DNA of 39,872 nt from an uncultured Clostridia bacterium (GCA_944380875.1 CALWJA010000081.1:1-39872), one strand, 5' to 3'. Positions 25,348-33,766 are shown, counted from the first letter of the stretch. The notes: a model not told the origin generated them from the letters alone. Program-made: numbers and translations.

Positions 25348-25412
25348 ATTATACCAAGACCCAAGGGTTTAACTGATAGAAAAGCGAAATCGACGGAATT
25401 TTCGACGAAATT
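25348..25412 (-). promoter_or_regulatory. Candidate activator-type promoter of the zinc-ribbon genes
   Basis: On the minus strand TATAAT (25348-25353) has no good -35. Two direct repeats, CGACGGAATT (25391-25400) and CGACGAAATT (25403-25412) on the plus strand, are 12 bp apart and sit about 50-70 bp upstream of the likely start, a position typical for LytTR-type activators. Function is inferred. Confidence 0.3.
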
Positions 25413-25416
25413 GACA

Positions 25417-25450
25417 CAGAAAAACCCGGCCAGCAATGCTGACCGGGTTT
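25417..25450 (-). terminator. Terminator after the second agr-type sensor gene
   Basis: An imperfect 12-bp stem (outer AAACCCGG at 25422-25429 with CCGGGTTT at 25443-25450, one internal mismatch) is followed on the minus strand by five T residues. It lies about 80 bp after the stop at 25530. Confidence 0.7.
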
Positions 25451-25529
25451 ACCAATTTTTTGAAGCGAGGGTAGTCAGAAGGTTTTGATGCATTTTAATA
25501 GCCGACAGCCTCAGCTGCACAGAAAAGCC

Positions 25530-26423
25530 TTATTCTTTCGGAACATTTCCGGTTATCTCCATCTTTGCAAGCAGATCTTTTACGGTTTTCACCGCTTCAT
25601 CCGACCTTTCCATCTGCAGAAGCCCCAGCACCGAGGAGAGATGATTGTTATAGTCATGCCGGATTTTTGCCATCTCCTCCTGGCGGGCTTCCAAACTCTC
25701 ATACCGCTGCCGTTCCAGTTCTGCCTGCCGTTTGAGCGCCGCCAGTTCTTTTTCCGTCTCATCCTTTTCCGCTTGATTGAACTGCACGCAGATGAGCAAA
25801 AAATTTAAAATAAACGCGCCGCTCATGGATATGATATGAAGCGGCGAGAATGAGCCGTTATTTCGGACAATTTCTATACAGTAAATTGTGGTTGGTATAA
25901 ACAGACACAGCGGCATCAAAACAAAAGCCCACGAACCGCGGGGCATCCGTTTTTGCAAATTAAATCTGCGCCACAGTGACGCTACTAAAAACAAGGTAAT
26001 ATAAGAGAAAAAACTGCCGATTAAAGAAGCAAACATCATGTCTGCTTGCGTGTAATCAATAGATAGAGGAGGAAAATGAAATATCCATCTTACTGCTCCT
26101 GCAAACAGTTCAGCCGAAACAGCAGCAAGGATCAGAATTAAAGTAAGTGATAATTGCCGCCAAAAGCTGGTTTTGTAAAAAAAGCGAAAGCTAATCACTG
26201 CTGCAGATAAGGACATTATCCATGCCAAAATACTGATGCCCGTATGACGACTGGCTCCAAGAACGACATGTAACGTACCGATAATTTGGGCGATCACCCA
26301 AGTACCAACTCGTACCCATTTTGGTGGTGCATTTTTCTTCGCCGTCTGCATGCTGTCCATGGCAAATCCCTGCGCTAAGCCTGGAGATGCTTGAAATAGC
26401 ACGCAAAGCCATTGATTAAGCAT
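25530..26423 (-). CDS. agr-type membrane sensor lacking the ATPase domain (copy 2)
   Basis: The 297-residue protein has six or seven hydrophobic segments (about residues 35-225), a coiled linker rich in Glu/Arg, and a SpoOB/HisKA-like dimerisation helix with 'KIRHDYNNHLSSVLGLLQM', where the His is the expected phospho-acceptor. It ends about 30 residues later, where AgrC-like kinases would begin their HATPase domain; no ATPase sequence is found in any frame downstream. It resembles the neighbouring copy throughout. It may act as a phosphotransferase like Spo0B, as a regulatory partner, or be a decayed kinase. GAGGAT overlapping the upstream stop codon serves as its ribosome site. Confidence 0.8.
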   Translation of the reverse strand: MLNQWLCVLFQASPGLAQGFAMDSMQTAKKNAPPKWVRVGTWVIAQIIGTLHVVLGASRHTGISILAWIMSLSAAVISFRFFYKTSFWRQLSLTLILILAAVSAELFAGAVRWIFHFPPLSIDYTQADMMFASLIGSFFSYITLFLVASLWRRFNLQKRMPRGSWAFVLMPLCLFIPTTIYCIEIVRNNGSFSPLHIISMSGAFILNFLLICVQFNQAEKDETEKELAALKRQAELERQRYESLEARQEEMAKIRHDYNNHLSSVLGLLQMERSDEAVKTVKDLLAKMEITGNVPKE

Positions 26424-26435
26424 ATCTTTTTATCC

Positions 26436-27362
26436 TCATATTATAAAACTATTCGTTGACCCTACAACTGGATTTTCCCGCTGTTCTTCGGTTTGCTCTA
26501 CCTTAGCAAGAAGACTTTCGAGAACCTTTTCCGCCTCATCGGGCTTGCCCATATGCATGAGCCCCAGAACAGAGGAGAGATGATTGTTGTAGTCATGGCG
26601 GATTTTCGCCATTTCTTCCCGGCGGGCTTCCACGCTTTCATAATACTGCCGTTCCAGTTCTGTCTGGTGTTTGAGCTCCGCAAGTTCTTTTTCGGCTTCA
26701 TCTTTTTCTGCCTGATTGAACTGCACAAAGATGAGGAGCATATTCAGAAGGAAGGCTCCCGTCATAGAAAAAACATGCAGCAGAGAGAACATTCCTCCTG
26801 TCTGTTGGATCTGTTCCATATATACCAATGTTGGTGCAACCAGACAAAGCGGCAGAATCACAAACACCCATGAACTACGAGGCATTCGTCTTTGCAGTTT
26901 GAATCTGCGCCATAAAACTGCCACAAAAAATAAAATAACGTTTGATACAAAACTGCCTACCAAGACTGTCAACAGCATATCCGGATGGCTGTAATCAAAA
27001 GATATTGTGGGAATCCGCAGCAGCCACATTATTGGAACGATAACGAGTTCTGCAGAACCGATCGCCATAATCAAAATTAAAGTGATGGATAACTGCCGCA
27101 AAAAACTCGTTTTATAAAAAAATCGGAAGCTTACTACTGCCCCTGAAAAAAATATCGGCAGTGACAAATAATTCATATCGGCGGGCGAATCTTTCCCAAA
27201 AATATTATAAAGAGTGCAGAGAATCGAAAGGATCAGCCAAGTACCTATCCTAACCCATTTAGGCGGTGCATTTTCCTTAACCATCTGCATACTATCCATT
27301 GCAAAACCGAAAACCGGTCCCGTACATGACTGGACAAATACGCAAAGCCATTCATTAAGCAT
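26436..27362 (-). CDS. agr-type membrane sensor lacking the ATPase domain (copy 1)
   Basis: The 308-residue protein is a close paralogue of the next gene: 'MLNEWLCVFVQ' at the start, 'PPKWVRIGTWL', six or seven hydrophobic segments, and 'KIRHDYNNHLSSVLGLMHM' with the potential phospho-acceptor His. It stops at 'ENPVVGSTNSFII', where full-length AgrC-type kinases usually enter the HATPase domain. AGGAGAG precedes the ATG at 27362; the open frame to 27440 overlaps the LytTR gene and is rejected. It lies 10 bp after the response-regulator frame on the same strand, so regulator and sensors are one operon. Confidence 0.8.
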   Translation of the reverse strand: MLNEWLCVFVQSCTGPVFGFAMDSMQMVKENAPPKWVRIGTWLILSILCTLYNIFGKDSPADMNYLSLPIFFSGAVVSFRFFYKTSFLRQLSITLILIMAIGSAELVIVPIMWLLRIPTISFDYSHPDMLLTVLVGSFVSNVILFFVAVLWRRFKLQRRMPRSSWVFVILPLCLVAPTLVYMEQIQQTGGMFSLLHVFSMTGAFLLNMLLIFVQFNQAEKDEAEKELAELKHQTELERQYYESVEARREEMAKIRHDYNNHLSSVLGLMHMGKPDEAEKVLESLLAKVEQTEEQRENPVVGSTNSFII

Positions 27363-27372
27363 ACATTCTCTC

Positions 27373-28076
27373 CTATATCTGCAAGCCCATAAAACGGAAA
27401 ACCTTTTCTCTCGTTTTGGCGCGGAACGAGCGGCTAACACCGACCTGCCGCCCGTTTTTTAACAAAACTCGTTCAGGTTCCAACCGCTGTATCCAGCGCA
27501 TATTGACGACATAGCTTTTGTGGCACTGGACAAAAGTGTCCGGCAGGCGGGAGAGAAGTGCGCTTAGTTTTTCATACACAATATAAGAGGATGTATCCGT
27601 GTAAATGAACGAAATATGATTCCGGCTTTCCAGGTAAACAATTCGTTTCACATCCATAGAAATCGGACGCCCTTGCTGCTGGAATGTAAGATTTTCCCAG
27701 CATCCCGGCTGTCCATCACTTTTCTTAAATATTTTTCAAGCAATTGGTTATCAATTGGCTTGGTTAAGTATCCTGCCAGATTAGTCTCTTTGAGCAAAAT
27801 ATGTTGGGCAAAGCGATCGTTAAACCCTGTCACATAGATCACAGGCAAATGGGGGGCTGTATTATATAACTGTTCCACATAGCTGATCCCGGTTCTTTGT
27901 TCGCCCCATTCCAAGTCCATGAGCACAAGGTCATAATGTTGTCCTGCATCCAGATCCATAAAAAAAGTTTCAATATGAGAATAGGACTCAACCCGACTGA
28001 TGCAGCTATATTGATACAGTTTCTCTTCAAGTTCCTTTAAAAAATTTTTATCATCGTCACATACGGCAATTCTCAT
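27373..28076 (-). pseudogene. LytTR-type response regulator, split by a frameshift
   Basis: The first frame (28076 to about 27699) encodes a receiver: 'RIAVCDDDKNF', phospho-acceptor in 'LVLMDLEW', 'VIYVTGF' and 'YLTKPID'. A second frame (to 27373) encodes a LytTR DNA-binding domain: 'DVKRIVYLESRNHISFIYT' and 'FVQCHKSYVVNMRWI'. Restoring one base at GGGAAAA (27692-27698, plus strand TTTTCCC) joins them through 'NLTFQQQGRPISMDV' into about 234 residues, the normal length of AgrA/LytR-like regulators. As given, the first frame ends soon after the receiver. AAGGA at 9 nt favours the ATG at 28076 over 28085. A real knock-out, a separately translated LytTR piece (internal ATG at 27657) or a sequencing error are all possible. 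Confidence 0.8.
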
Positions 28077-28165
28077 ACAACACATTCCTTATTATTTATT
28101 TTGGTCATTGGCTGGATTTTTCTTCAACAGATTCGTATTTGGATATAGTAGGATTTTGCAATTCA

Positions 28166-28245
28166 CCGTCGAAATATGTCCGCAGAAAATGTCTTAAAAT
28201 GAAATTTTGGATTTCATTATAGCATAGAATATACATTGTTGTCTA
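28166..28245 (-). promoter_or_regulatory. Promoter and repeats upstream of the LytTR regulator gene
   Basis: On the minus strand TAGACA (28240-28245) and TATAAT (28216-28221) are 18 bp apart. Downstream of the predicted start are two similar 13-14 bp direct repeats (28166-28179 and 28180-28192, plus-strand CCGTCGAAATATGT and CCGCAGAAAATGT), which could be an autoregulatory site. The rest of the gap between 28253 and 28560 shows only the terminator listed separately. Confidence 0.5.
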
Positions 28246-28417
28246 TTTGATACCTTCCATCTTGTAGATACTCCGGGAGAAATATGGCTTTTCAAGAGAA
28301 ACAAGAATTTTCCACGTAATGGTGCGCAATGGTCTAAGCGCGTATTTTCTATATGGTTCTAATGAGTTTTCGCTGCGAAATAAATACCACTATAAGTAGA
28401 AGCCCTCTACATTACAT

Positions 28418-28452
28418 AAAAAAGAGTCTGAATGCTAATTGCGTTCAGACTC
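28418..28452 (-). terminator. Terminator of the AraC-APH fusion gene
   Basis: A 12-bp stem (28424-28435 with 28441-28452, one G-U pair), a 5-nt loop and a six-T tail on the minus strand lie about 110 bp after the stop at 28561. Confidence 0.8.
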
Positions 28453-28560
28453 AATGTGTTTGCAAAAAAATAAATAATCTGCAAAATTTACACCACATAT
28501 GAATAAATAATTTTAGAAAAAAGCTGTTATTCAGCTGTAGCAAAATACACAGCTATAGAA

Positions 28561-29859
28561 TTATGAAGGAATGATTAGGTTTTCAAAATGATTGCAAATC
28601 CAATTGGTCATTTTTTTGTTCACATTAAAAATGTTTTTATATTTATCCTGATCTGAGAGCCACGCGCAACATATTAGTTGATTGGATAAAATAACATATG
28701 GAATGGCATCCATTTCATTTCTGCTGAGTTTTGCTACACTGTCGTAACCGTAAACAATATTTTTATAAATTTCAATCCATCGAGCAAGTTTTTCTGGATC
28801 CTTTTCATCAAAACTTTCGCTTAAAATTGCTGTTGCAGCATAGCAGGGATCAAAAATTCGTATATTCCGTTCCGATAATTCAAAATCAATAAATCCCCAC
28901 GTATCTTCTCCTGTAATAATATTGCTTGGATTAGGATCACGTTGAATAATTTGTTTTGGGAGAGTGTCATATATGGATCCAAAATATTCGATGGTATCTT
29001 TCCAAAAGCTTTCCGGTATATCCAGCATATTTTTGACTTTGGGCAAAGCCCAATTTTTGACGGTATCATAAATATTTACATCATTGACTACTGCATCCAC
29101 TTTTTCCAGTGCTAAGCTGAGCTGCCCGATGATTTCACCTACAAACCTTGCTTTATTCTTGTAGTCATCTTCATACATAGTAAAAGCTTTTATTGGTTCA
29201 CCTTCTAATCGATTCGTTAAAACAAAATACAACGGGCCATCCTCAACAATTTCCTTGCCATCTACAGTTTTAATCGGTGTTGAGGCAGATATTCCCAAGC
29301 TTTTGAGCGATTTTGAAATATTTATATTATTTTTCAAACTACCCAAATTCACAAACGCCTTTATGATGTAACGATCTCCGACATAGTATGCGTGTTCATT
29401 CCTTTCTCCGCTTTCATAAAAAATATCCTTGATTGTCTCGTTTTCCAATGTCCAGTTTGTCAAAATTTCGTTTAATTTTTTATGTGTAAGCATAATGTGT
29501 TCCTCCTGAAAAAGATTAATTCTATATGGCTTATTCAACTTGTTGTTGTTAAGGAATTGTTTTGGAGAGTAGCCAAATTCACGCTTAAATGCTTTATAGA
29601 ACCCAGCATATGTGTCGAAGCCATAATCCAAAGCTGTATCGATGATTTTGCTTCCACAACTAATCTCATATATGGCGTGCAGTAGCTTTCTGCGTGTGAT
29701 ATACTGCATAACAGGCATGCCTATAGCCATTTGAAAAAGTCGATAGTAATGAAATATAGAAAAGTTTGCTTGATCAGCAAGCTCTTGCGCTGAAATTTCA
29801 GATTTCAGATTCTTTTCTATATAATCTATGCTGTTTTGGATACTATCAAGATTTCCCAT
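28561..29859 (-). CDS. AraC-type DNA-binding domain fused to an APH-like kinase
   Basis: The 432-residue protein has an AraC/XylS double helix-turn-helix at its N-terminus (about 1-105: 'SAQELADQANFSIFHYYRLF' and 'ALDYGFDTYAGFYKAFKREF'). The remainder resembles the aminoglycoside phosphotransferase/choline kinase family: 'YIIKAFVNLG' for the ATP lysine, the Brenner-type loop 'IQRDPNPSNII' (D308, N313) and 'FIDFELSE' (D325). All key kinase residues are present, so it may both bind DNA and phosphorylate or sense a small molecule. AGGAG lies 7 nt before the ATG. No signal or membrane segment is seen. Substrate and targets are unknown. Confidence 0.85.
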   Translation of the reverse strand: MGNLDSIQNSIDYIEKNLKSEISAQELADQANFSIFHYYRLFQMAIGMPVMQYITRRKLLHAIYEISCGSKIIDTALDYGFDTYAGFYKAFKREFGYSPKQFLNNNKLNKPYRINLFQEEHIMLTHKKLNEILTNWTLENETIKDIFYESGERNEHAYYVGDRYIIKAFVNLGSLKNNINISKSLKSLGISASTPIKTVDGKEIVEDGPLYFVLTNRLEGEPIKAFTMYEDDYKNKARFVGEIIGQLSLALEKVDAVVNDVNIYDTVKNWALPKVKNMLDIPESFWKDTIEYFGSIYDTLPKQIIQRDPNPSNIITGEDTWGFIDFELSERNIRIFDPCYAATAILSESFDEKDPEKLARWIEIYKNIVYGYDSVAKLSRNEMDAIPYVILSNQLICCAWLSDQDKYKNIFNVNKKMTNWICNHFENLIIPS

Positions 29860-29911
29860 TCCATTTCTCCTTTCTTAAATATTTCAGTAGCTACATGTAT
29901 ATCATAACAGA

Positions 29912-29938
29912 AAAGCAGGAATATACATTTCCTGCTTT
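29912..29938. promoter_or_regulatory. Palindrome upstream of the AraC-APH gene
   Basis: A perfect 10-bp inverted repeat (AAAGCAGGAA, 29912-29921, with TTCCTGCTTT, 29929-29938) around a 7-nt spacer lies 53 bp before the start codon, just upstream of a -10-like TTATGATATACA (minus strand, 29896-29907). It could be an operator or a leader hairpin. Confidence 0.45.
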
Positions 29939-29961
29939 GCCAAATTTTTATAATTTAAAAT

Positions 29962-30000
29962 AAAAAACACAACATGGGAATTTACATTCTCAATGTCGTG
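29962..30000 (-). terminator. Terminator after the 62-codon ORF
   Basis: An imperfect stem of about 12 bp (29968-29980 with about 29988-30000, one mismatch, one bulge) is followed by six T residues on the minus strand (29962-29967). It begins 3 bp after the stop of the small ORF at 30004 and lies upstream of the AraC-APH gene. Confidence 0.6.
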
Positions 30001-30003
30001 CTT

Positions 30004-30192
30004 TTACGGAAAGTGTTGACAAAAAAGATACCCACTATAAACGAGAGCACGAAATCGCAGTAAAAAGAAAAGTCCCGAACGCGACTTGCGCATCGAGACT
30101 TTCGACTGGGAAGCGTTGACAAGACAGATATGTCCATCAGCAAAGTCGCTTTTATTATAGTGAATTACGCCGCATAACTGTCTGATCATCAT
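30004..30192 (-). CDS. Small basic ORF of unknown function
   Basis: The 62-codon frame starts at tandem ATGs (30192, 30189) preceded by AGAGGT at about 8 nt, and ends right before an intrinsic terminator. The product has an N-terminal 'MMIRQLCGVIHYN' and a basic then hydrophobic C-terminal half ('KVSMRKSRSGLFF', 'RFRALVYSGYLFC'). I do not recognise the family. The complete transcription unit (repeat-flanked upstream element, ribosome site, terminator) argues for expression, but the transcript could instead be a small RNA or a remnant of a mobile element. Confidence 0.35.
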   Translation of the reverse strand: MMIRQLCGVIHYNKSDFADGHICLVNASQSKVSMRKSRSGLFFLLRFRALVYSGYLFCQHFP

Positions 30193-30216
30193 TTCAAATA
30201 CCTCTTTATCAACTCT

Positions 30217-30248
30217 TTTATGCTTCGGTGTATATCATAAAGCATAAA
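30217..30248. promoter_or_regulatory. Palindrome upstream of the small ORF
   Basis: TTTATGCTT (30217-30225) and AAGCATAAA (30240-30248) form a perfect 9-bp inverted repeat. It encloses the minus-strand 12-mer TTATGATATACA (30229-30240), which also occurs before the AraC-APH gene at the same 37-bp distance from the start codon. Confidence 0.4.
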
Positions 30249-30300
30249 AAGATAGTGTTAGAGGATACCAAGTGCCGTTAATAAGAAATTACGATTTATG

Positions 30301-30367
30301 TTCTTAATATAATCTTAATGCTGCAGATGTCTTCTTTACATAACAAAAAGCCCCAATATGGTATAAT
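30301..30367 (+). promoter_or_regulatory. kdpD promoter with candidate KdpE box
   Basis: Two direct repeats, TTCTTAAT (30301-30308) and ATCTTAAT (30312-30319), are 11 bp apart, the helical-turn spacing used by OmpR-family regulators. A consensus -10 TATAAT lies at 30362-30367 with no good -35, as expected for an activated promoter. The same layout precedes kdpF. Confidence 0.6.
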
Positions 30368-30399
30368 AAAAAAGGATAGAAAAATGGGGTGATGCAACT

Positions 30400-33075
30400 T
30401 TGGAAAATATGGAAGTCGCTTATAAAGGGCATATAGACAATCAAAGACAAGGAAGTCTAAAAATTTTCTTTGGCTATGCAGCAGGCGTCGGTAAAACCTA
30501 TGCTATGCTTGAAGCAGCACATCAGGCACAAAAACAAGGTATCGATCTTGTAGTTGGGTATATTGAGCGTCACACCAGACCTGATACGCTTGCATTGCTT
30601 GAAGGATTAGAACAACTTCCCAACAAAGAAATTGAATATAAAGGAATTAAACTAAAAGAATTCGATTTAGACGCTGCACTCAAACGGCATCCTCAAATAG
30701 TACTTGTGGATGAATTAGCACACAGCAATGCGGCAGGATGTCGTCATGCTAAACGTTATCAAGATGTGGAAGAACTCCTGCGGGCAGGTATCGATGTTTA
30801 TACAACCGTTAATGTTCAGCATTTGGAATCCCTGAATGACTTGGTGGCCTCTATTACACAAGTTGCTGTCAGTGAACGAATTCCCGACTCTGTATTTGAC
30901 TCTGCAGATCAAGTTGAACTGGTTGATATCGAACCTGATGATTTAATTGCTCGGTTGCAGTCGGGAAAAGTATATTGCAAAAGTCAGGCTTCTCGTGCTC
31001 TCAATCATTTCTTTACAAGAGATAACCTGGCGGCGCTTCGTGAAATTGCTTTGCGTCGTACTGCCGATCGTTTAAGCCGAAATGCTCAAAAAAGTGGAAA
31101 TGAAACGGTTGCCAAAGCAGGAGAACATATTTTAATTTGCCTTTCGAGCTCCCCTTCCAACGCCAAAGTTATCCGAACAGCTGCTCGTATGGCGGAGGCT
31201 TTCCATAGTGGATTTACAGCTTTGTTTGTTGAAACTCCTGAAACAAAAGAGTTGAAAGGGGAGAGCTTAAAAAGATTAAGGGATAATCTTCGGCTTGCGG
31301 AACAACTAGGCGCTCAAATTGCTACTGTTTATGGTGATGACCCGGCTGTACAAATTGCAGAATACGCTAAGGTTAGCGGTATTACGAAAATTGTTCTGGG
31401 AAGAACAAATCACAAATCCACATTATTTTTACGCAGTAAGACATTAGCTGACAAACTGACGAAATTAGCAGGGGATATTGATATTTATATCATTCCGGAT
31501 GCTCAGCCGCTCTATAAGAAGAAATTTAATTTGCTTCGAAAAGAGGAACCGAAATTTAGGTGGATTGATCTGTTGAAAGTTGTACTGATTACACTTTTGG
31601 CAACAATTATTAGTTTTGGATTTTATACCGCTGGTCTTCGGGAAGCGAATATCATTACTGTGTATATTTTGGGAGTTTTACTCACTGCAATTTGGACGCA
31701 TGGTCATCTGTATGGAGCGCTTGCATCGTTACTTAGCGTTATCTCATTCAATTTCTTTTTTACAGTTCCAAGATTTACATTAGAAGCTACCGATCCTGAT
31801 TATCCGGTTACCTTCTTAATTATGTTGACAGCAAGTATTATTTCGAGCTCATTGGCAACTCGTGTAAAAAAACAAGCGCGTCAATCTGCTCAAAAAGCTT
31901 ACTATATGGAACTCCTAATGAATAGCAGTCAAAAGATGCAGCAAGGGCAGGATGAACAGGAAATTATTGCTCTTGCAGCAGAACAGATAAGAGCACTTCT
32001 GGATCGACCAGTTTTGTATTCGCTGGCGATGAAGGGTAAAGAACTGGAATTTCAGGTTTGTCCACAGTCAGAAACAAATAAATTGATTGGGGCGATGACT
32101 GCAGAAGAAGTAGGCGTTGCAGATTGGGTTGTAAAAAACAACAAACACGCTGGAGCAACCACTAACACATTATCTAACGCACAAAATCTATATTTGTCTG
32201 TGCGAGGAAATCAGGAAGTTATGGGCGTTATAGGAATTCCATCAAAATACTATCCGCCATTGGAGGTATTCGAGAAAAATTTGCTGATTGCACTTTTAAA
32301 CGAATGCGGATTGATATTGGAACGTCGAAAACTTCGGGCCGAGAAACAAGCGATTGAAATGGAAACACAGAGGGAACGCCTTCGCTCCAACTTATTGCGG
32401 GCAATTTCTCATGACCTTCGTACACCGCTTACCAGTATTAGTGGAAATGCTGGCGTTTTAATGGAAAAAAGTATATTATTAGATGAAAACAAAAAACAAG
32501 AGATATATAGTTCTATCTATGACGACTCGATGTGGCTTGTAAACCTCACAGAAAATCTTTTGTCCATTACACGGATCGAAAATGGCACAATGCATCTCCA
32601 GATGAATGCGGAATTAATTGACGATGTATTTCGAGAGGCGATCTCTCATGTAGACCGAAAAGCGTCCGAACATGAGATATCAGTAGACCTTGCAGATGAT
32701 CTTTTGATGGCGAAAATGGATGTACGATTGATTGTTCAAGTGATTATCAATATTGTAAATAATGCCATCAAATATACGCCGGAAGGCTCTCATATCTGTT
32801 TATCAGCTCAAAAGGAGAAAAAAATGGTTCGCATCCGTATTGCGGATGATGGACCGGGTATTTCAGATGAAGCAAAGCTGCATTTATTTGATATGTTTTA
32901 CACTGCGGATATTGGCAAAGCGGACAGCCGTAGAGGGCTAGGTCTAGGTTTGAGTTTATGCAAATCAATTGTAGACGCTCACGGTGGAGAAATTTCTGTC
33001 AGCGATAATAACCCCCATGGTGCAGTTTTCTCTTTTACATTACCTTTAGAGGAAGTGAAATTCGATCATGTATAA
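30400..33075 (+). CDS. kdpD: KdpD, potassium-responsive sensor histidine kinase
   Basis: The 891-residue protein has the N-terminal KdpD domain with Walker A 'GYAAGVGKT' (25-33) and 'GYIERHTRPDT', a UspA-like domain (about 245-370, 'HILICLSSSPSNAKVIRTAA'), four membrane helices (about 390-495), a GAF-like part, HisKA with H671 in 'RAISHDLRTPLTSISGN' and a HATPase ('NIVNNAIKYTPEG', 'DDGPGIS', 'GLGLGLSLCKSIV'). It senses potassium limitation or osmotic stress and phosphorylates KdpE. In some Firmicutes the UspA-like domain binds c-di-AMP; whether this one does is not visible. The start is TTG 30400, 8 nt after GGGGTG. It overlaps kdpE by 8 bp. Confidence 0.95.
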   Translation: MENMEVAYKGHIDNQRQGSLKIFFGYAAGVGKTYAMLEAAHQAQKQGIDLVVGYIERHTRPDTLALLEGLEQLPNKEIEYKGIKLKEFDLDAALKRHPQIVLVDELAHSNAAGCRHAKRYQDVEELLRAGIDVYTTVNVQHLESLNDLVASITQVAVSERIPDSVFDSADQVELVDIEPDDLIARLQSGKVYCKSQASRALNHFFTRDNLAALREIALRRTADRLSRNAQKSGNETVAKAGEHILICLSSSPSNAKVIRTAARMAEAFHSGFTALFVETPETKELKGESLKRLRDNLRLAEQLGAQIATVYGDDPAVQIAEYAKVSGITKIVLGRTNHKSTLFLRSKTLADKLTKLAGDIDIYIIPDAQPLYKKKFNLLRKEEPKFRWIDLLKVVLITLLATIISFGFYTAGLREANIITVYILGVLLTAIWTHGHLYGALASLLSVISFNFFFTVPRFTLEATDPDYPVTFLIMLTASIISSSLATRVKKQARQSAQKAYYMELLMNSSQKMQQGQDEQEIIALAAEQIRALLDRPVLYSLAMKGKELEFQVCPQSETNKLIGAMTAEEVGVADWVVKNNKHAGATTNTLSNAQNLYLSVRGNQEVMGVIGIPSKYYPPLEVFEKNLLIALLNECGLILERRKLRAEKQAIEMETQRERLRSNLLRAISHDLRTPLTSISGNAGVLMEKSILLDENKKQEIYSSIYDDSMWLVNLTENLLSITRIENGTMHLQMNAELIDDVFREAISHVDRKASEHEISVDLADDLLMAKMDVRLIVQVIINIVNNAIKYTPEGSHICLSAQKEKKMVRIRIADDGPGISDEAKLHLFDMFYTADIGKADSRRGLGLGLSLCKSIVDAHGGEISVSDNNPHGAVFSFTLPLEEVKFDHV

Positions 33076-33766
33076 ACCAAAGATTCTTGTGATAGAGGAT
33101 GATCCTGCTATCACAAATTTGATACGGACAACGCTGGATACACAGGATTATCAGTATCATACTGCGAAAAATGGAACAGGTGCGCTTTTGGATGCAGTTT
33201 CTTATAACGCAGATGTTATTATTTTGGATTTAGGATTACCAGATATGGATGGAGTTGAAATTATTCAAAAAGTCCGAGGTTGGAGTAATGTACCCATTAT
33301 TGTAGTAAGTGCCCGAAGTGAGGATCAGGATAAGGTAGAAGCGTTAGATGCTGGAGCAGATGATTATTTGACAAAACCATTCAGTATTGATGAGCTTTTG
33401 GCCCGGCTTCGCGTGGCTTTACGCAGAAGCCGGACAGATGAATCCCCTTCCCCAACACCAACCAGTGTATACCATAATGGTGACTTGACTATTGATTTTG
33501 CTGCTGGATGCGCATATATGGATGAAAAAGAGATTCATTTGACCCCTATTGAATACAAACTGCTTTGTGTCCTTGCGAAAAATACCGGGAAGGTTTTGAC
33601 ACATAATTATATTTTAAAAGAAGTATGGGGAAGCGCATCCGCATCGGATACGCCTTCTTTGCGGGTGTTTATGGCAACTCTGCGGAAAAAGATTGAGCAA
33701 AAACCTTCTGCACCTCAATATATTCAAACCCATATTGGTGTAGGGTATCGAATGATACGGCAATAA
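33068..33766 (+). CDS. kdpE: KdpE, OmpR-family response regulator
   Basis: The 232-residue protein has a receiver (acidic 'IEDDPA', phospho-acceptor D54 in 'VIILDLGLPDMDG', Lys in 'LTKPFS') and a winged-helix DNA-binding domain ('IHLTPIEYKLLCVLAKN', 'SLRVFMATLRKKIE', 'IQTHIGVGYRM'). It activates the potassium-uptake operon when phosphorylated by KdpD. The start overlaps the end of kdpD, which fits coupled translation. A strong terminator follows, so kdpDE and kdpFABC are separate transcription units; both carry the same repeat box. Confidence 0.96.
   Translation: MYKPKILVIEDDPAITNLIRTTLDTQDYQYHTAKNGTGALLDAVSYNADVIILDLGLPDMDGVEIIQKVRGWSNVPIIVVSARSEDQDKVEALDAGADDYLTKPFSIDELLARLRVALRRSRTDESPSPTPTSVYHNGDLTIDFAAGCAYMDEKEIHLTPIEYKLLCVLAKNTGKVLTHNYILKEVWGSASASDTPSLRVFMATLRKKIEQKPSAPQYIQTHIGVGYRMIRQ

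Noticed and set aside
25270-26440. HATPase domain of the agr-type sensors in another frame
   Set aside because: No N-box, G1 or G2 motifs are found downstream of either sensor in any frame, so the missing domain is not a simple frameshift.
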